A DNA stretch of 64,000 nt from Streptomyces sp. P3 (GTDB taxonomy: Bacteria; Actinomycetota; Actinomycetes; Streptomycetales; Streptomycetaceae): the NCBI RefSeq assembly GCF_003032475.1, contig NZ_CP028369.1, positions 8,122,001-8,186,000 of the forward strand, in the 5' to 3' direction. Positions 1 through 10,200 of the stretch are shown piece by piece. Made by a program: the position numbers and the translations under genes. Numbering within the stretch: position 1 is the stretch's first letter; each line of letters begins with the position of its first letter. Below the pieces are notes generated by a model that was not told where the DNA came from, made no database searches, and saw only the letters and a program-made list of their open reading frames with translations.

Positions 1-2
1 TG

Positions 3-3000
3 GCGGTTGCACTGCACGAGTGGGGCGAGCCGGTCCGCGCGCCGGACCGAGAGAGTCCGGGCCTGGCCGCTCTCACGCTTCCGGCTCAACTCCTGGGTCC
101 TGGCGGTCGGGTGGACCCGCACCGGCTCGCTGTGGCCGTCGCGGCGGGCAGGGAGGTGGAGTGGCGGCCGGCGCAGCAGGAGATGGCACGGTGGCTCGGC
201 GCACAGGTCGACGCCGGGCGGGACGGGTTGTGCGAGGCTCCGACGGGGACCGGCAAGAGTCTGGCCGTGCTGGCGGCGGCTCTGGACTGGTTGGCGGCCG
301 ACCCTGGCCGACGGGTGGTGATCTCGACCTTCACCCGCCAGCTGCAGGGGCAGTTGGCGGGTGATGTGATGGCCCTGTCTCGGGTGACGCCGGGGTTGGA
401 GTCGCTCGCTGATGTGGTGAAGGGCCGGCGCAATCGCGTGTCGTTACGGGCGCTGGTGGCCGCGCTCGTGGATGCGGCCGAGGCGGCTGGCGGGCGTCGG
501 GCGGGCCGTATTCGCTTCGTCGGCGACGTGATCTTCCGTGAAGTGCTGGTGTGGTTCGTACGTCGCTTGGCGACTGCGCGGGGGCGGGCGCAGGTGTGGT
601 CGGCGCGCAGTGTGGACGTACAGGATCTGCCGGCGTTCCTGGTGGAGTACGTGCAGGCCTTGTCCGGCGGGATGTTGGCGCTGTGGCTGGCGAGTGTGAG
701 CCAGGAGGCGGAGGACTACCGGCCTGGTTCGGGTTCGCCGCTCGCGCCGTGGACGGACTCGGTGGGCGAGGCCGTGGCCGGGCATCGACTTGTGATCGCG
801 AACCATGCGTTGTTGCAGGCGCATGCCGGTGCCTTCGACCGTTCGACCCTGCTGGTGGCCGATGAGGCACACGCGTTGGAGCAGGCGGTAACCGTGGCGT
901 CGACGGCGCAGGTCGACATCCGCGTGGTGGAGAACCTTTTCGCCGACACGGAGCGGTGGGCCCGGGAGTTCCAACGCGCCGATGTCTCGGAGTTCGCGAG
1001 GCTGCTGCGCGAAGGGCAACGGCTGCTGGAGACCGAGGCGATGCCCCGTGCGGCGCAGGGGGTCTTCGACGCGGTGGGAGGCGAACCGGGACGGCGCGTC
1101 GCGACTTTGGCGAGTCCGTACGGGGGGCTCATCACGGTGGCCGGGGCACGTCAGCTGCTGGGGCGCCTTGAGCAGCTGGGCGGCTGGGCTCAGGCAGCGG
1201 GCCGGGAGTTCGCGCGGCTGACGCGGCTGCCGGAGGTACTGCAGGCGCCGTGGTGGGAACGCGAACGTGCCGCACTGCTCATCGCGCGTGTAGGGATGCT
1301 GGCGCAGGAGGCCGCGACGGTGGTGGCCGACGCTCGCGCTGTGCTGGGGACGTCCCCGGACCCGGTGGACACCACGGACGAGGCGGCTGGTGATGACGGA
1401 GACGACGAACCGGAGTGGGACGAGGAGCCCTCGGAGAGCACGCAAGACTTGGTGGACGAGCCGCTGCAACAGGTTCTGCCCGGGCTGACGGCGAGAACAG
1501 GTCTGGCGAATCGAGTGGTCTTCGCGAGCGAGGGCGGCGAGGTGACCGCCGCGGTGACGGCGCGCCGCTACCCCTTCTCGGTCTCCTCCGCACCGATCGA
1601 ACTGAGCGGGGATCCGCAGTGGCACCGGGTGCGCAGTGGCTTCGGCCGCATCCTCTATGTGTCGGCGACCCTCACGGTCGCGGGGTCCTGGGCCTTCGTG
1701 CGGCAACGTCTCGGCCTGGGCAGTGAGGTGGATGGGATCGCGCTGCCGAGTCCGTTCGACGCCTCCCGGCAGGCCCGGCTGCTGTGTCTCGCGGATTTCC
1801 CGAGCTGGGCCGAGCATCCGCAGGCCGCCCACCGTACGGTGGCGCACCAGTTGGCGGGCTACGCGCGTGAGGTGGTTCGTGAACGGCACGGGGCCTTCGA
1901 ACACGGTGCGCTGGTGCTGACGACGTCTACGGCGGCGGCGGAGGCGGTATCGGAGCGACTGTCGGAGCAACTGGCTGTGGACGGCGCTTCACTGCCGCTG
2001 GCGGTGGCGCCGCTGCTGGGCAACGCGAGAGCGGCCAGGGAGTTCCATGACCTGGGAGGCTTCTGCGTCGCCACGCGCGGCATGTGGCAGGGAGTCGACT
2101 TCCCCGCACGGCGGCTGGGCCTGGTATGGATCAATAAACTTCCGTTCGCACCCTTCGCGGACCCGATCATCGCCGCTCGGCGCGCGGCAGCCGCGGAACG
2201 GGCGAGGGCAGCAGGGGTGGCCGACCCCGAGGCAGCCGCTACGCGTGAGTACTACCTGCCGTTGGCGGCGATGGACCTGCGCCAGGCCGTGGGACGGCTA
2301 CTGCGCTCGGTGGACCACCGGGGTGTCGTCGTGATCAGCGACCGGAAACTGGCCGGGACGACCGCCCTGCGCCGCGCCTACCGCCAGGTCTTTCTGGAGT
2401 CGCTGGATCAGGGACTGCTCACAGCCGATCCGCTCACGGGCGAGGCGGCGGGCGGGAACATCGTGACGATGGCTGAGGGATGGGAGATCATCTGGCGCTT
2501 TCTTGCCGAGCAGGGGCGCCTGGACGCCTCGCGCGCAGAGGAGTTGTGCACACCGCAGGCGTTGGAGGAGCACACGTTGCTGCCTGCCACGCGTCTGATT
2601 CGCCAGGCAGGGCTCAGTCCCGAGGAAGTTGTGCGTGCCCGCGAGGACGGGACGCTCCCTTCCCTGCTGGCCGAGCGTTGCGAGGCGGTCGCCGGACACC
2701 TGCGCTTCCAAGACGGCCCGATGACGTTGAAGCCCGAGCAGCATGCCGTGTTCCGCGCGGTGGGGGAGAACCGGGATGTGCTGGCACTGCTGCCCACGGG
2801 GTTCGGAAAGTCGTACACCTTCCAGCTGCCGGCGCTGGTCCTGCCTGGCGTGACCGTGGTGGTCTCGCCGTTGGTGGCGCTGATGGCGGACCAGGCACTG
2901 GAGCTGTCGTCCGCGGTTGGCGGCGCGGTGCGGGCGCTGGTCGGTCCCATGGCGGAATCAAACAGCCGCAGCGGGAAGACCGAGGTCGCTGAGGAACTCC

Positions 3001-4976
3001 GCGGGACCGGTCGGCACGGCATCAAGCTGGTGTACGTCTCCCCGGAGCGACTCGCCGATCGACGTTTCGCGGATCTGCTGAGGCAGGCCGCGCGCACCGG
3101 TGTTCTGGAGCGGGTGGCAGTAGACGAGGCGCACACGTTCGTGCAGTGGGGTGACGACTTCCGTCCGGGGTTCCGCCGCGTGGAGGTGTTGCTCCGCGAG
3201 TTGCGAGAGCGGTTCGGGGTGCGGGTCACGGCGGTGACCGCGACGGCGAACCGGCAGGTTCGAGCCGGTCTCCGGGAGGGACTGTTCGGCCTGGAGAGCA
3301 CGGCGGCGGGCGATGAGACTCTGGTGACGGTGCAGGCATCACCGCTCCGGCCCGAACTGGCGGTCTATCGACGGACGATGCGGTCGGGCGGCCCTCAAGC
3401 CGTCGCCGGTCTCGCCGAGCGGGTCGCAGAAGCGTGCGAGGACCATGCGATCTTCTACTGCCTGACGGTGAAGGAGGTCGAGGCGCTCTACGCCCATCTG
3501 CGCGAGTTCGCTGTCCAGGGCAGCCAGCGCGTGAGGCGCTTCCACGGCAGGCTGTCAGAGGCGGAGAAGGCCGCGGTGCTCACGGAGTTCAAGGAAGCGC
3601 CGGGCCCCGGCGAGGACGGGTTCGCGCCGCTGCTGATCGTCGCGACGAGTGCCTTCGGGCTGGGGATTAACCGCCGCGACATCCGTTGTGTGTTCGTGGT
3701 GTCGCCGCCCACGGACTTGTCGGCGCTCTACCAGCAGCTCGGTCGGGCGGGCCGGGACCAGGCCGGGCGAGCGCAGAACGAGGTCGACGCCCCGTCGACC
3801 GGTATGGCACTCGGAACGGGGCGCGGGCTACGGACCGTGGCCTGGCTGGCAGCCCAGGGCCTGTCACCCGATGTACTGCGCCGACTGGGCCAGTCGGTGC
3901 TGCGAGCCGGTGCCTCCGGGATCCTCGACCCGGAGCGGCTCGCAGCCGACTGCATGGCCGCCGACCTCCAGGCGGGCCTGCTGCCGGCTCAGCAGGCTCA
4001 GCAGATGGCCGTGTGGGATACATACCGCACTTCCGTGGTACGCGCGCTTGCCGTCCTGGCCTCGCTGGACGCGCTCACCGACTTGGGTGACTTCCCCGAG
4101 CGCGTGCGGATCACGCCGATACCCAGCGCACTCCGCGCCGTCGGCTCCGAATGGGGCCCGGCCGCGGCGGTAGTCGGCGATCTCGCCGAGCAGAGGCCCG
4201 GAAGCCACCAGGTGACCGATGTGTACGCGCTCCTTCAGGACAGCGCAGCGGGTCCGGTAGTGCCCGACCCCGCCGCCGCGTGGACCGCGCTCGCGGCCCT
4301 GCACGACCTGGGCGTCGTCGACGTCTCCCAGGCCGGTAACCGGCGCACGCTGACGGCGGTTCGGGTACCCGACGGCACGGCTCTGCCGGACACCTTCGAC
4401 GCCCGCATGCGCGCCGCCCGTGAACGCGCACGCCAGGACCTCGCCGACCTGCGCGACTGGTACAGCGCCGCCGACTGCGCGACCGAGGCGTTCAGCGTCT
4501 ACTTCACCGGCAGCCCGCTCGGTGGCGACGGGCACGTGTGCGCGACCTCGGCGACCCGTTGCTCGGCCTGCTGGGCCACCGACGTCTCTGCCGCGAAGAC
4601 ACCGCGGCTGCTGCAGGCCTTGAACACCCCGCGGCCGCGCCCGGCAGTGCACCGTGACAGCGAACCCTACCGGCGCGCGGCCGACCAGTGGATCTACGCC
4701 TTGCTCTGGGACAACTACCGAGGCCTGACACGGGCGATGATCCGCCGGGTGCTGCGCGGCGAGGAGACCTACCTCTCCCGCAAGGACGGTGTTCGCAGAC
4801 CGCTGTGGCCCCGCCTGCTGTACCACCGACTGCGCGGTGTGGATCCCGGCATCCACTCATCGGACGTACTCGCGGCCCTCCAACGCCTCCATGCGGACGA
4901 CCATGTACTGCCCACAGAGGACGGGGCCCTGTGGCGGCTGCGCCGCTACGCCGAGCACTCGCCGCAGGAGGTGTGA
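3..4976 (+). CDS. DinG/XPD-like plus RecQ-like double helicase (5' partial)
   Basis: This is a predicted ATP-dependent DNA helicase with two motors in one chain. Numbering from the GTG at 111, the first half has Walker A EAPTGTGKS (42-50), a DEAH box (251-254), an ILYVSATL motif and a QAVGRLLRS motif VI, as in DinG/XPD proteins. The second half is RecQ-like: LLPTGFGKS with Lys900, a second DEAH (1005-1008), motif III VTAVTATA and LGRAGRD. A C-x20-C-x6-C-x2-C set (1456, 1477, 1484, 1487) resembles the RecQ zinc site. No cysteines lie between the first Walker A and DEAH, so the XPD iron-sulfur cluster is absent. The frame stays open to position 3 with protein-like sequence, so the gene probably starts before the window. 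It is followed 2 bp later by the next gene, which suggests one operon with a nucleic-acid role. Confidence 0.85.
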   Translation, partial: AVALHEWGEPVRAPDRESPGLAALTLPAQLLGPGGRVDPHRLAVAVAAGREVEWRPAQQEMARWLGAQVDAGRDGLCEAPTGTGKSLAVLAAALDWLAADPGRRVVISTFTRQLQGQLAGDVMALSRVTPGLESLADVVKGRRNRVSLRALVAALVDAAEAAGGRRAGRIRFVGDVIFREVLVWFVRRLATARGRAQVWSARSVDVQDLPAFLVEYVQALSGGMLALWLASVSQEAEDYRPGSGSPLAPWTDSVGEAVAGHRLVIANHALLQAHAGAFDRSTLLVADEAHALEQAVTVASTAQVDIRVVENLFADTERWAREFQRADVSEFARLLREGQRLLETEAMPRAAQGVFDAVGGEPGRRVATLASPYGGLITVAGARQLLGRLEQLGGWAQAAGREFARLTRLPEVLQAPWWERERAALLIARVGMLAQEAATVVADARAVLGTSPDPVDTTDEAAGDDGDDEPEWDEEPSESTQDLVDEPLQQVLPGLTARTGLANRVVFASEGGEVTAAVTARRYPFSVSSAPIELSGDPQWHRVRSGFGRILYVSATLTVAGSWAFVRQRLGLGSEVDGIALPSPFDASRQARLLCLADFPSWAEHPQAAHRTVAHQLAGYAREVVRERHGAFEHGALVLTTSTAAAEAVSERLSEQLAVDGASLPLAVAPLLGNARAAREFHDLGGFCVATRGMWQGVDFPARRLGLVWINKLPFAPFADPIIAARRAAAAERARAAGVADPEAAATREYYLPLAAMDLRQAVGRLLRSVDHRGVVVISDRKLAGTTALRRAYRQVFLESLDQGLLTADPLTGEAAGGNIVTMAEGWEIIWRFLAEQGRLDASRAEELCTPQALEEHTLLPATRLIRQAGLSPEEVVRAREDGTLPSLLAERCEAVAGHLRFQDGPMTLKPEQHAVFRAVGENRDVLALLPTGFGKSYTFQLPALVLPGVTVVVSPLVALMADQALELSSAVGGAVRALVGPMAESNSRSGKTEVAEELRGTGRHGIKLVYVSPERLADRRFADLLRQAARTGVLERVAVDEAHTFVQWGDDFRPGFRRVEVLLRELRERFGVRVTAVTATANRQVRAGLREGLFGLESTAAGDETLVTVQASPLRPELAVYRRTMRSGGPQAVAGLAERVAEACEDHAIFYCLTVKEVEALYAHLREFAVQGSQRVRRFHGRLSEAEKAAVLTEFKEAPGPGEDGFAPLLIVATSAFGLGINRRDIRCVFVVSPPTDLSALYQQLGRAGRDQAGRAQNEVDAPSTGMALGTGRGLRTVAWLAAQGLSPDVLRRLGQSVLRAGASGILDPERLAADCMAADLQAGLLPAQQAQQMAVWDTYRTSVVRALAVLASLDALTDLGDFPERVRITPIPSALRAVGSEWGPAAAVVGDLAEQRPGSHQVTDVYALLQDSAAGPVVPDPAAAWTALAALHDLGVVDVSQAGNRRTLTAVRVPDGTALPDTFDARMRAARERARQDLADLRDWYSAADCATEAFSVYFTGSPLGGDGHVCATSATRCSACWATDVSAAKTPRLLQALNTPRPRPAVHRDSEPYRRAADQWIYALLWDNYRGLTRAMIRRVLRGEETYLSRKDGVRRPLWPRLLYHRLRGVDPGIHSSDVLAALQRLHADDHVLPTEDGALWRLRRYAEHSPQEV

Positions 4977-4978
4977 GC

Positions 4979-7243
4979 ATGCTGCCCCTGACGGAGCCAC
5001 CCGCGTGGGCGCCCTTCGACGACGAACCGCTGTTCGTACCGGAACTGCTGCTCGGCGCGGATCAGATGGATACGGCTGTCGCGGAACGTACGAGCCGCTA
5101 TCTGCGCCAGGTCGCGGTTGCACGCGGCGGGGCCCTGCACCTCGCCTGTGCCTGGAACGCACTGCACTTCGGCTTCGACCTCGCCCTCGGCGCCTACCAC
5201 TCGGCTTTACTGGATCCGGAGTGCTTCCACGCGGTCCGTCCCGCCGCGGACGCGGCCCGGTCCGCGGTACCGGTCGGCGCGTTCATCCGCATTGAGCGCG
5301 GAACACGCTGGCTGTGGGCGGAGGCCGTGGGCAAGTTCGGCGCGTCCCGGGAGTGTGACGACGACGGTTGGATGCCCGCCGCCCGTTCGGGCGACCGCGC
5401 CGGCTTCCTTCGTCCAGACGGCCTCTGGGAGCGCGAGGAGACCCTGGTCGTGGACACCGGCGCGTTCGGCCCGCCCTCCGCGATCGAGCTGAAGGAGACC
5501 GCCAGACTGCGCAGGTCCGGACTCCTCGACACACGTGGGCACCTGACGTCCACCGCCCTGTACCAGACGCCTGACCTCCCGCTGCTCGACGACGCGGCGT
5601 TCTACCAGAGGTACCTGCTCACCGAAGCACGTCCCCTGCTGGCCACCGGTCCGCTCGCCGGGCTCATCGACGACCCTCACGACACCGACCTGCTGGACCA
5701 GGCACTCGCCGCGAGCTTCGACACCATCGCCGACCTGCTCCGCCGTTCGCCCGGCCTGCGTACGTGGGGTCCGTACGCCGTGACCGCGATCGACACGGTC
5801 GGCCTGCCGGGCTCCATGGTCGACGAGGTCGCCCAACGGGTCCACCGTGCGCGTACCGGCCCACCGCGCTACACCGCGATCTGGCCTCTGCTATGTGCCG
5901 CCGCCGACGCGGCAGGAGCACGGGACCTCACCGAAGGTACGAACGCGCTGGTCTCCCAGGCTGTCGTCAACCTCGCGATCGCCGACCGTGCGGCCCAGCC
6001 CACGCCACAGGTCGACCTGCGTATCGACGACCTGTGGCAACAAGGCGGCATCTGGCGTGCACAGCAGCCTCCCGTCCCTTGGTATGTCCACGGCGTCGAC
6101 CCGCTGGTACCGCTGGGTGTCGGACACCACGAGCACACGGGCTCCCTCCCCGCCACACCGCCGGACCTCGACCAGGCCCCCGTCCGGCAAGAGCCGTCAG
6201 GGGAGCCCTGCACCCCGCCGGAGGACACTTCGGCACCAGCCCTGCCGGAGGAGAACGCACCTGACGAACCCGTGCCGGCCGTCGAGCATCTCGACGACAG
6301 CCTCACCGTCTACACCTGCTCTCTGCTGCCGCGCCACATCGACGACGGCACCCTTCCGCTGCCGACCATCGCCCGGGAGGATTTGCCAGACGGCCCGTTC
6401 ATCCTCGAACTACATCACGACGGTGATGCGGAGGACCCCCGAGAACCACAGGAAATCGGCCTAACAGGTGCAGGGTTGACCGGCGTAGCCTGGCCATGGT
6501 CGTTCTATCCCGGCATCAAACTCACCGTCACCGTGCCGCGCGGGGGACGTCGTCTGCACGCCATCACGGCCCCGCTGGACGAGCCCCTTCATCTCGACGG
6601 CCACGGCCCGTTCTCCTGGGCCTGCGACATCGGCGTCCTACGACGCCACCTCGGCCTCACACCGCAAGAGCCGGAGCGGCAGCCCCCGGCTCCTCGGCGG
6701 CCAGCGCGCACCGGGTACGCCCCAGCGGTCGACAGCCTGTGTTCCCTCGTCGTCGCGGGACTGCGCCGCCACGGCACACCGGGCCTGTTCGACGCCCGCT
6801 CCATGCGGGGCCACCGACTCAGCGCCGCTCTTTTCGGACCTGGCCCCGTGCCGCCCCGGCTCATGTGGACGGTGATTCACACCTGTGAAGACATGGCCGC
6901 CCGAGGGCTGCTGGAGCGCGAGACGGGAGCGGGGGAACCGGACCTGTTCATTTGGTGGCCGGGTGACAAAGCGCCCACAACGCGACAGCGGACGGACGCA
7001 CTTGAACACCGGGTGCTACGAAATCATGTAAAAGCGCACTACGTACCACCTGATCGTCGTAAGCTCCCCCCGGGGCGGCAGGCAAGCGATCACGCACGCG
7101 CCGCCTATGCGCGGTGGCGCATCGAGATGCTCGGTCCGGACGCCGATATAACCCTCCCAGCTGGCTACACCTTCGTCCGCGGTCATCGGCGCGGCACCGA
7201 ACAACCCCCTTCCTGGCACGATGACTTGAGCGAATGCACTTGA
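4979..7243 (+). CDS. 754-aa protein of unknown function in the helicase operon
   Basis: I do not recognise this protein. The ATG lies 2 bp after the helicase stop, and its 3' end touches the next gene, so it is very probably cotranscribed with both. The first ~390 residues are compact, tryptophan-rich and look globular. A proline- and glutamate-rich linker follows at about 400-440, then a second globular part. The C-terminal ~130 residues are basic, with several arginines and histidines, and could bind nucleic acid. I see no signal peptide, membrane segment or P-loop. Its place between a helicase and a giant ATPase suggests a subunit or adaptor of one system; that role is inference from context only. 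Confidence 0.75.
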   Translation: MLPLTEPPAWAPFDDEPLFVPELLLGADQMDTAVAERTSRYLRQVAVARGGALHLACAWNALHFGFDLALGAYHSALLDPECFHAVRPAADAARSAVPVGAFIRIERGTRWLWAEAVGKFGASRECDDDGWMPAARSGDRAGFLRPDGLWEREETLVVDTGAFGPPSAIELKETARLRRSGLLDTRGHLTSTALYQTPDLPLLDDAAFYQRYLLTEARPLLATGPLAGLIDDPHDTDLLDQALAASFDTIADLLRRSPGLRTWGPYAVTAIDTVGLPGSMVDEVAQRVHRARTGPPRYTAIWPLLCAAADAAGARDLTEGTNALVSQAVVNLAIADRAAQPTPQVDLRIDDLWQQGGIWRAQQPPVPWYVHGVDPLVPLGVGHHEHTGSLPATPPDLDQAPVRQEPSGEPCTPPEDTSAPALPEENAPDEPVPAVEHLDDSLTVYTCSLLPRHIDDGTLPLPTIAREDLPDGPFILELHHDGDAEDPREPQEIGLTGAGLTGVAWPWSFYPGIKLTVTVPRGGRRLHAITAPLDEPLHLDGHGPFSWACDIGVLRRHLGLTPQEPERQPPAPRRPARTGYAPAVDSLCSLVVAGLRRHGTPGLFDARSMRGHRLSAALFGPGPVPPRLMWTVIHTCEDMAARGLLERETGAGEPDLFIWWPGDKAPTTRQRTDALEHRVLRNHVKAHYVPPDRRKLPPGRQASDHARAAYARWRIEMLGPDADITLPAGYTFVRGHRRGTEQPPSWHDDLSECT

Positions 7244-7251
7244 GGTCCACC

Positions 7252-10200
7252 ATGACGCGACACACATCGAACACTCCTCAGCTGCCCGAGCCGCCGGCCG
7301 ACCTGGCCGAGAAGCTGCGCGAGGCCATCGATCATCTGGGCAACCCCATCGGGGACGTACTCGCCGCACTCGATGCCACGGCCTTACTCCAACTGCTGCA
7401 ACGCGTACGCAACCGTGACCGCATCGCCATGCTCCAGAATCTGCGTGTGCCCTCCGCCCGGCTCAGTTCGCGGGCTGCAGAGCAGTGTCTTGCCACACTG
7501 CGCAAACGCAATGCCGATACGCAGATGCGGGCTGCGGGCACCATTTCCCAGCCCACCATCAGAGCGCTTGCCGGCGCCCTTCACGACCATGAGTGGCATG
7601 GTGGTGACCACCATCTCGACCAAGCCGTCGCCGCGTTCTCCGAGTCCCGTCCGGAGCTGTTGCTGGCCGCCTTCTCGGCTCCTTTCTTCTCACCTGGCCA
7701 CACCGCCCTCCTGCGCCACGCATTGCAGAGGTACCCCATGCCCGCGTGGCCGAAGGAGGATGTGCATAACACCATCGACGCCTGCTCCGCCCTGGAGCGA
7801 GCCTGGCTCCTTCTCGTGCCCAATTCCCAGAACGGTCGCCATGACGAGACGGGGCCGTCACAGGCTGCGAACACAGGCCTCGCACCTGACCATTCGTCCG
7901 CGGGAGGGGAGCCGGAACGCGCCGATTGGAGCACCCGGGCCGAGGACCTGGATGCGCTGCTCGTCTCTGCACGATCTGCCGCAGCGCGCGTCACCGCCCA
8001 TCTGACGTCGGAGCGGGTGCCCACCCACGACGACATCGCCGCCCTCACCGCTCTGCGGAGTGCCGCGATCGAGTTGCACGAAGATCTCGGTACCCGGGTC
8101 TCCGCGGCCGTGCCGCCGGATCCGGCCGATGTCCGGTCCTTGTGCGCCGCCGCCCGTACTGCCGCCGCCGAGCAGACGCAACAGGCGGTAAATCGTGCGT
8201 TGTTGTTGCGTGTCGCCGCGCTCAAGGGCCCGTCCGGCAGCACATCCCTGGAGTCCGTCCGCGAACAGGCACTGCGGCTGCTCGACGCCCCCGCGGCCGA
8301 TTCGGAGCATCTGCGGTTGCTCGTCGCGCTGGCGGATGCCCACGAGGGTGACGACGACTCAGCGGTCGATGAACTCTTTGCCCTCCTCAAAGAGGCACCC
8401 CAGGACGTCAGCAGCGTCGCCGCACTGATCCTGCGCGGAAAGGTGACCGCACAGGACGGCTCGGCAGGCGACGCAGAGGAGCCGCCGGTCGATCCCCCCA
8501 GTACACAAGTGCCACCTACTGATCCCGCCCCCGAATCCACCTCGGCAGAGTCTTCCGACGAGGTGCCCGATCCAGAGACGGCCCCACCGTCCGAAGCCGC
8601 TCATGTCACCTCACCCGCGATCGTCCGCACCGAGTCGCCGTTGCCGGAGGACACGGCGACCGAAGCACTGGCACCGTCCGTCACCGAATTGGCGGCACAA
8701 GAGCCTGTTCCCGCCGACATCGCGCTGATCACGCGTCTGATCTCCACCGGCGAACTCGCGCTGGCGGGACACGCGGCCCACGCCGCAGGCCGTCCCTCCC
8801 TCCGGCAGGCGCTGGAGACCCTTCAACTGGCGCACTGCGTGCGTTCGGAGATGGGCCCGTGCGCCGGCGCCGTACGCGAGCGCATCGACCTGGAAATCGA
8901 TCACCCGAGCGTGACCGGTCACGACGAGCGTATGTTGCTGCTCGCTGCCGCCCTCCGAGCAGCCCTTCTCACCGCCGACCCCAACGCCGGCGAACTGGTC
9001 AACGCCCTTGCAGCCAACTGCTCCGGCATGACACACCTTCAGCAGCTGTGCCGCGCGGTGGGGACAGCCTCCGCACGCGGTCAACTCAGCGCAGCAGACG
9101 GCCTCAACGTCTTCGAGAGCATCACCGAGGCCGACACCGAGGTCAGCCGGGCTTCGGAGGATGCCCGCCTGCACCTCGCAGCGCCGCGCCACCTGCACTT
9201 CCCCCGCGCAGAGGCGATCGTCCGCTCCTGGTGGGACGCCGACGGCCTGATCGGGTCACTGGTCGCGACGGCGGCCGGCGACCTGCGCGACCGCGCCGAC
9301 CAGGTCGCCGCCCAGGTGCGCCGACTCACTACTGCCGCTTTGGCCAAAGAACTCAAGGACATCGACAACCGGCTCCGCCGCAACAGTGCCGTACTGCAGG
9401 GCGCTGCTCGGCGCCGCATTCTTCAGTACGCCGCGGAGTCGCTCGACATCGTCAACACCTGGTTGCTGGCCACCCGCAGCGCTGCCCGTAGCCCCTCGCT
9501 GAACAGCGTGCTCGCGAATCTCCGCCGTGACGTCCGCGCGCAGACCGACGACGCCTACACCGAGCTGCGCGCTCATGCGGACACCGTCTCCGAGTCCTTC
9601 AGTGCCGTCGTGACCGAGACGGTCCTGGACAGCATCCGGACAACTACCCGGTTGCTGGACGGCGCCACACTGCCCGGCGCCGAGCCTACGCCGGGCAGCG
9701 CGCTCAACGCCGACCTGCTGCGCTGCTCCCGTCTCCCGCTGACCAGGGCGCTGGAACCGGCGCGCGAGGTGACGTTGGACGACATCGTGCACGCTCAGAC
9801 CCGTACCTGGGCACAGGCGGCACGTGACCAGGCGGACGCTGGCAATTTCGCGGCGGCACGTGCGGCGGTGGAAGCGGCCGAAGGCGAGTCCGAGGACGAC
9901 GACACCTCCCTGCGGGACGCCGTCGAGCAGGCCCGCGGCCATGCGCTGGCCACGGCACGCGCGTCGATCGACGAGATCCGCGGCATCGTGGCGACAGCCA
10001 CACGACAAGGTCGCCTTCCCGAACCGGGCCGCTCCGATGTCACGGCACGGGTCGAGGCCGCTGAAACCGACCTGGCAGGCGACGACTTCAGCGCTGTCGA
10101 CCGGCAGATCGGCGCGATCAAAGACATCATGCCCCGGCTTGCCGACCGGGCCGGGTCCGACCTCATGCAACGTGCCAAGGAGGAGATCAACAACGCGCAG

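Noticed and set aside
4688..4978. Upstream extension of the unknown protein in the helicase operon
   Set aside because: It would overlap almost 300 bp of the helicase C terminus. The ATG at 4979 directly after the helicase stop is the natural start.
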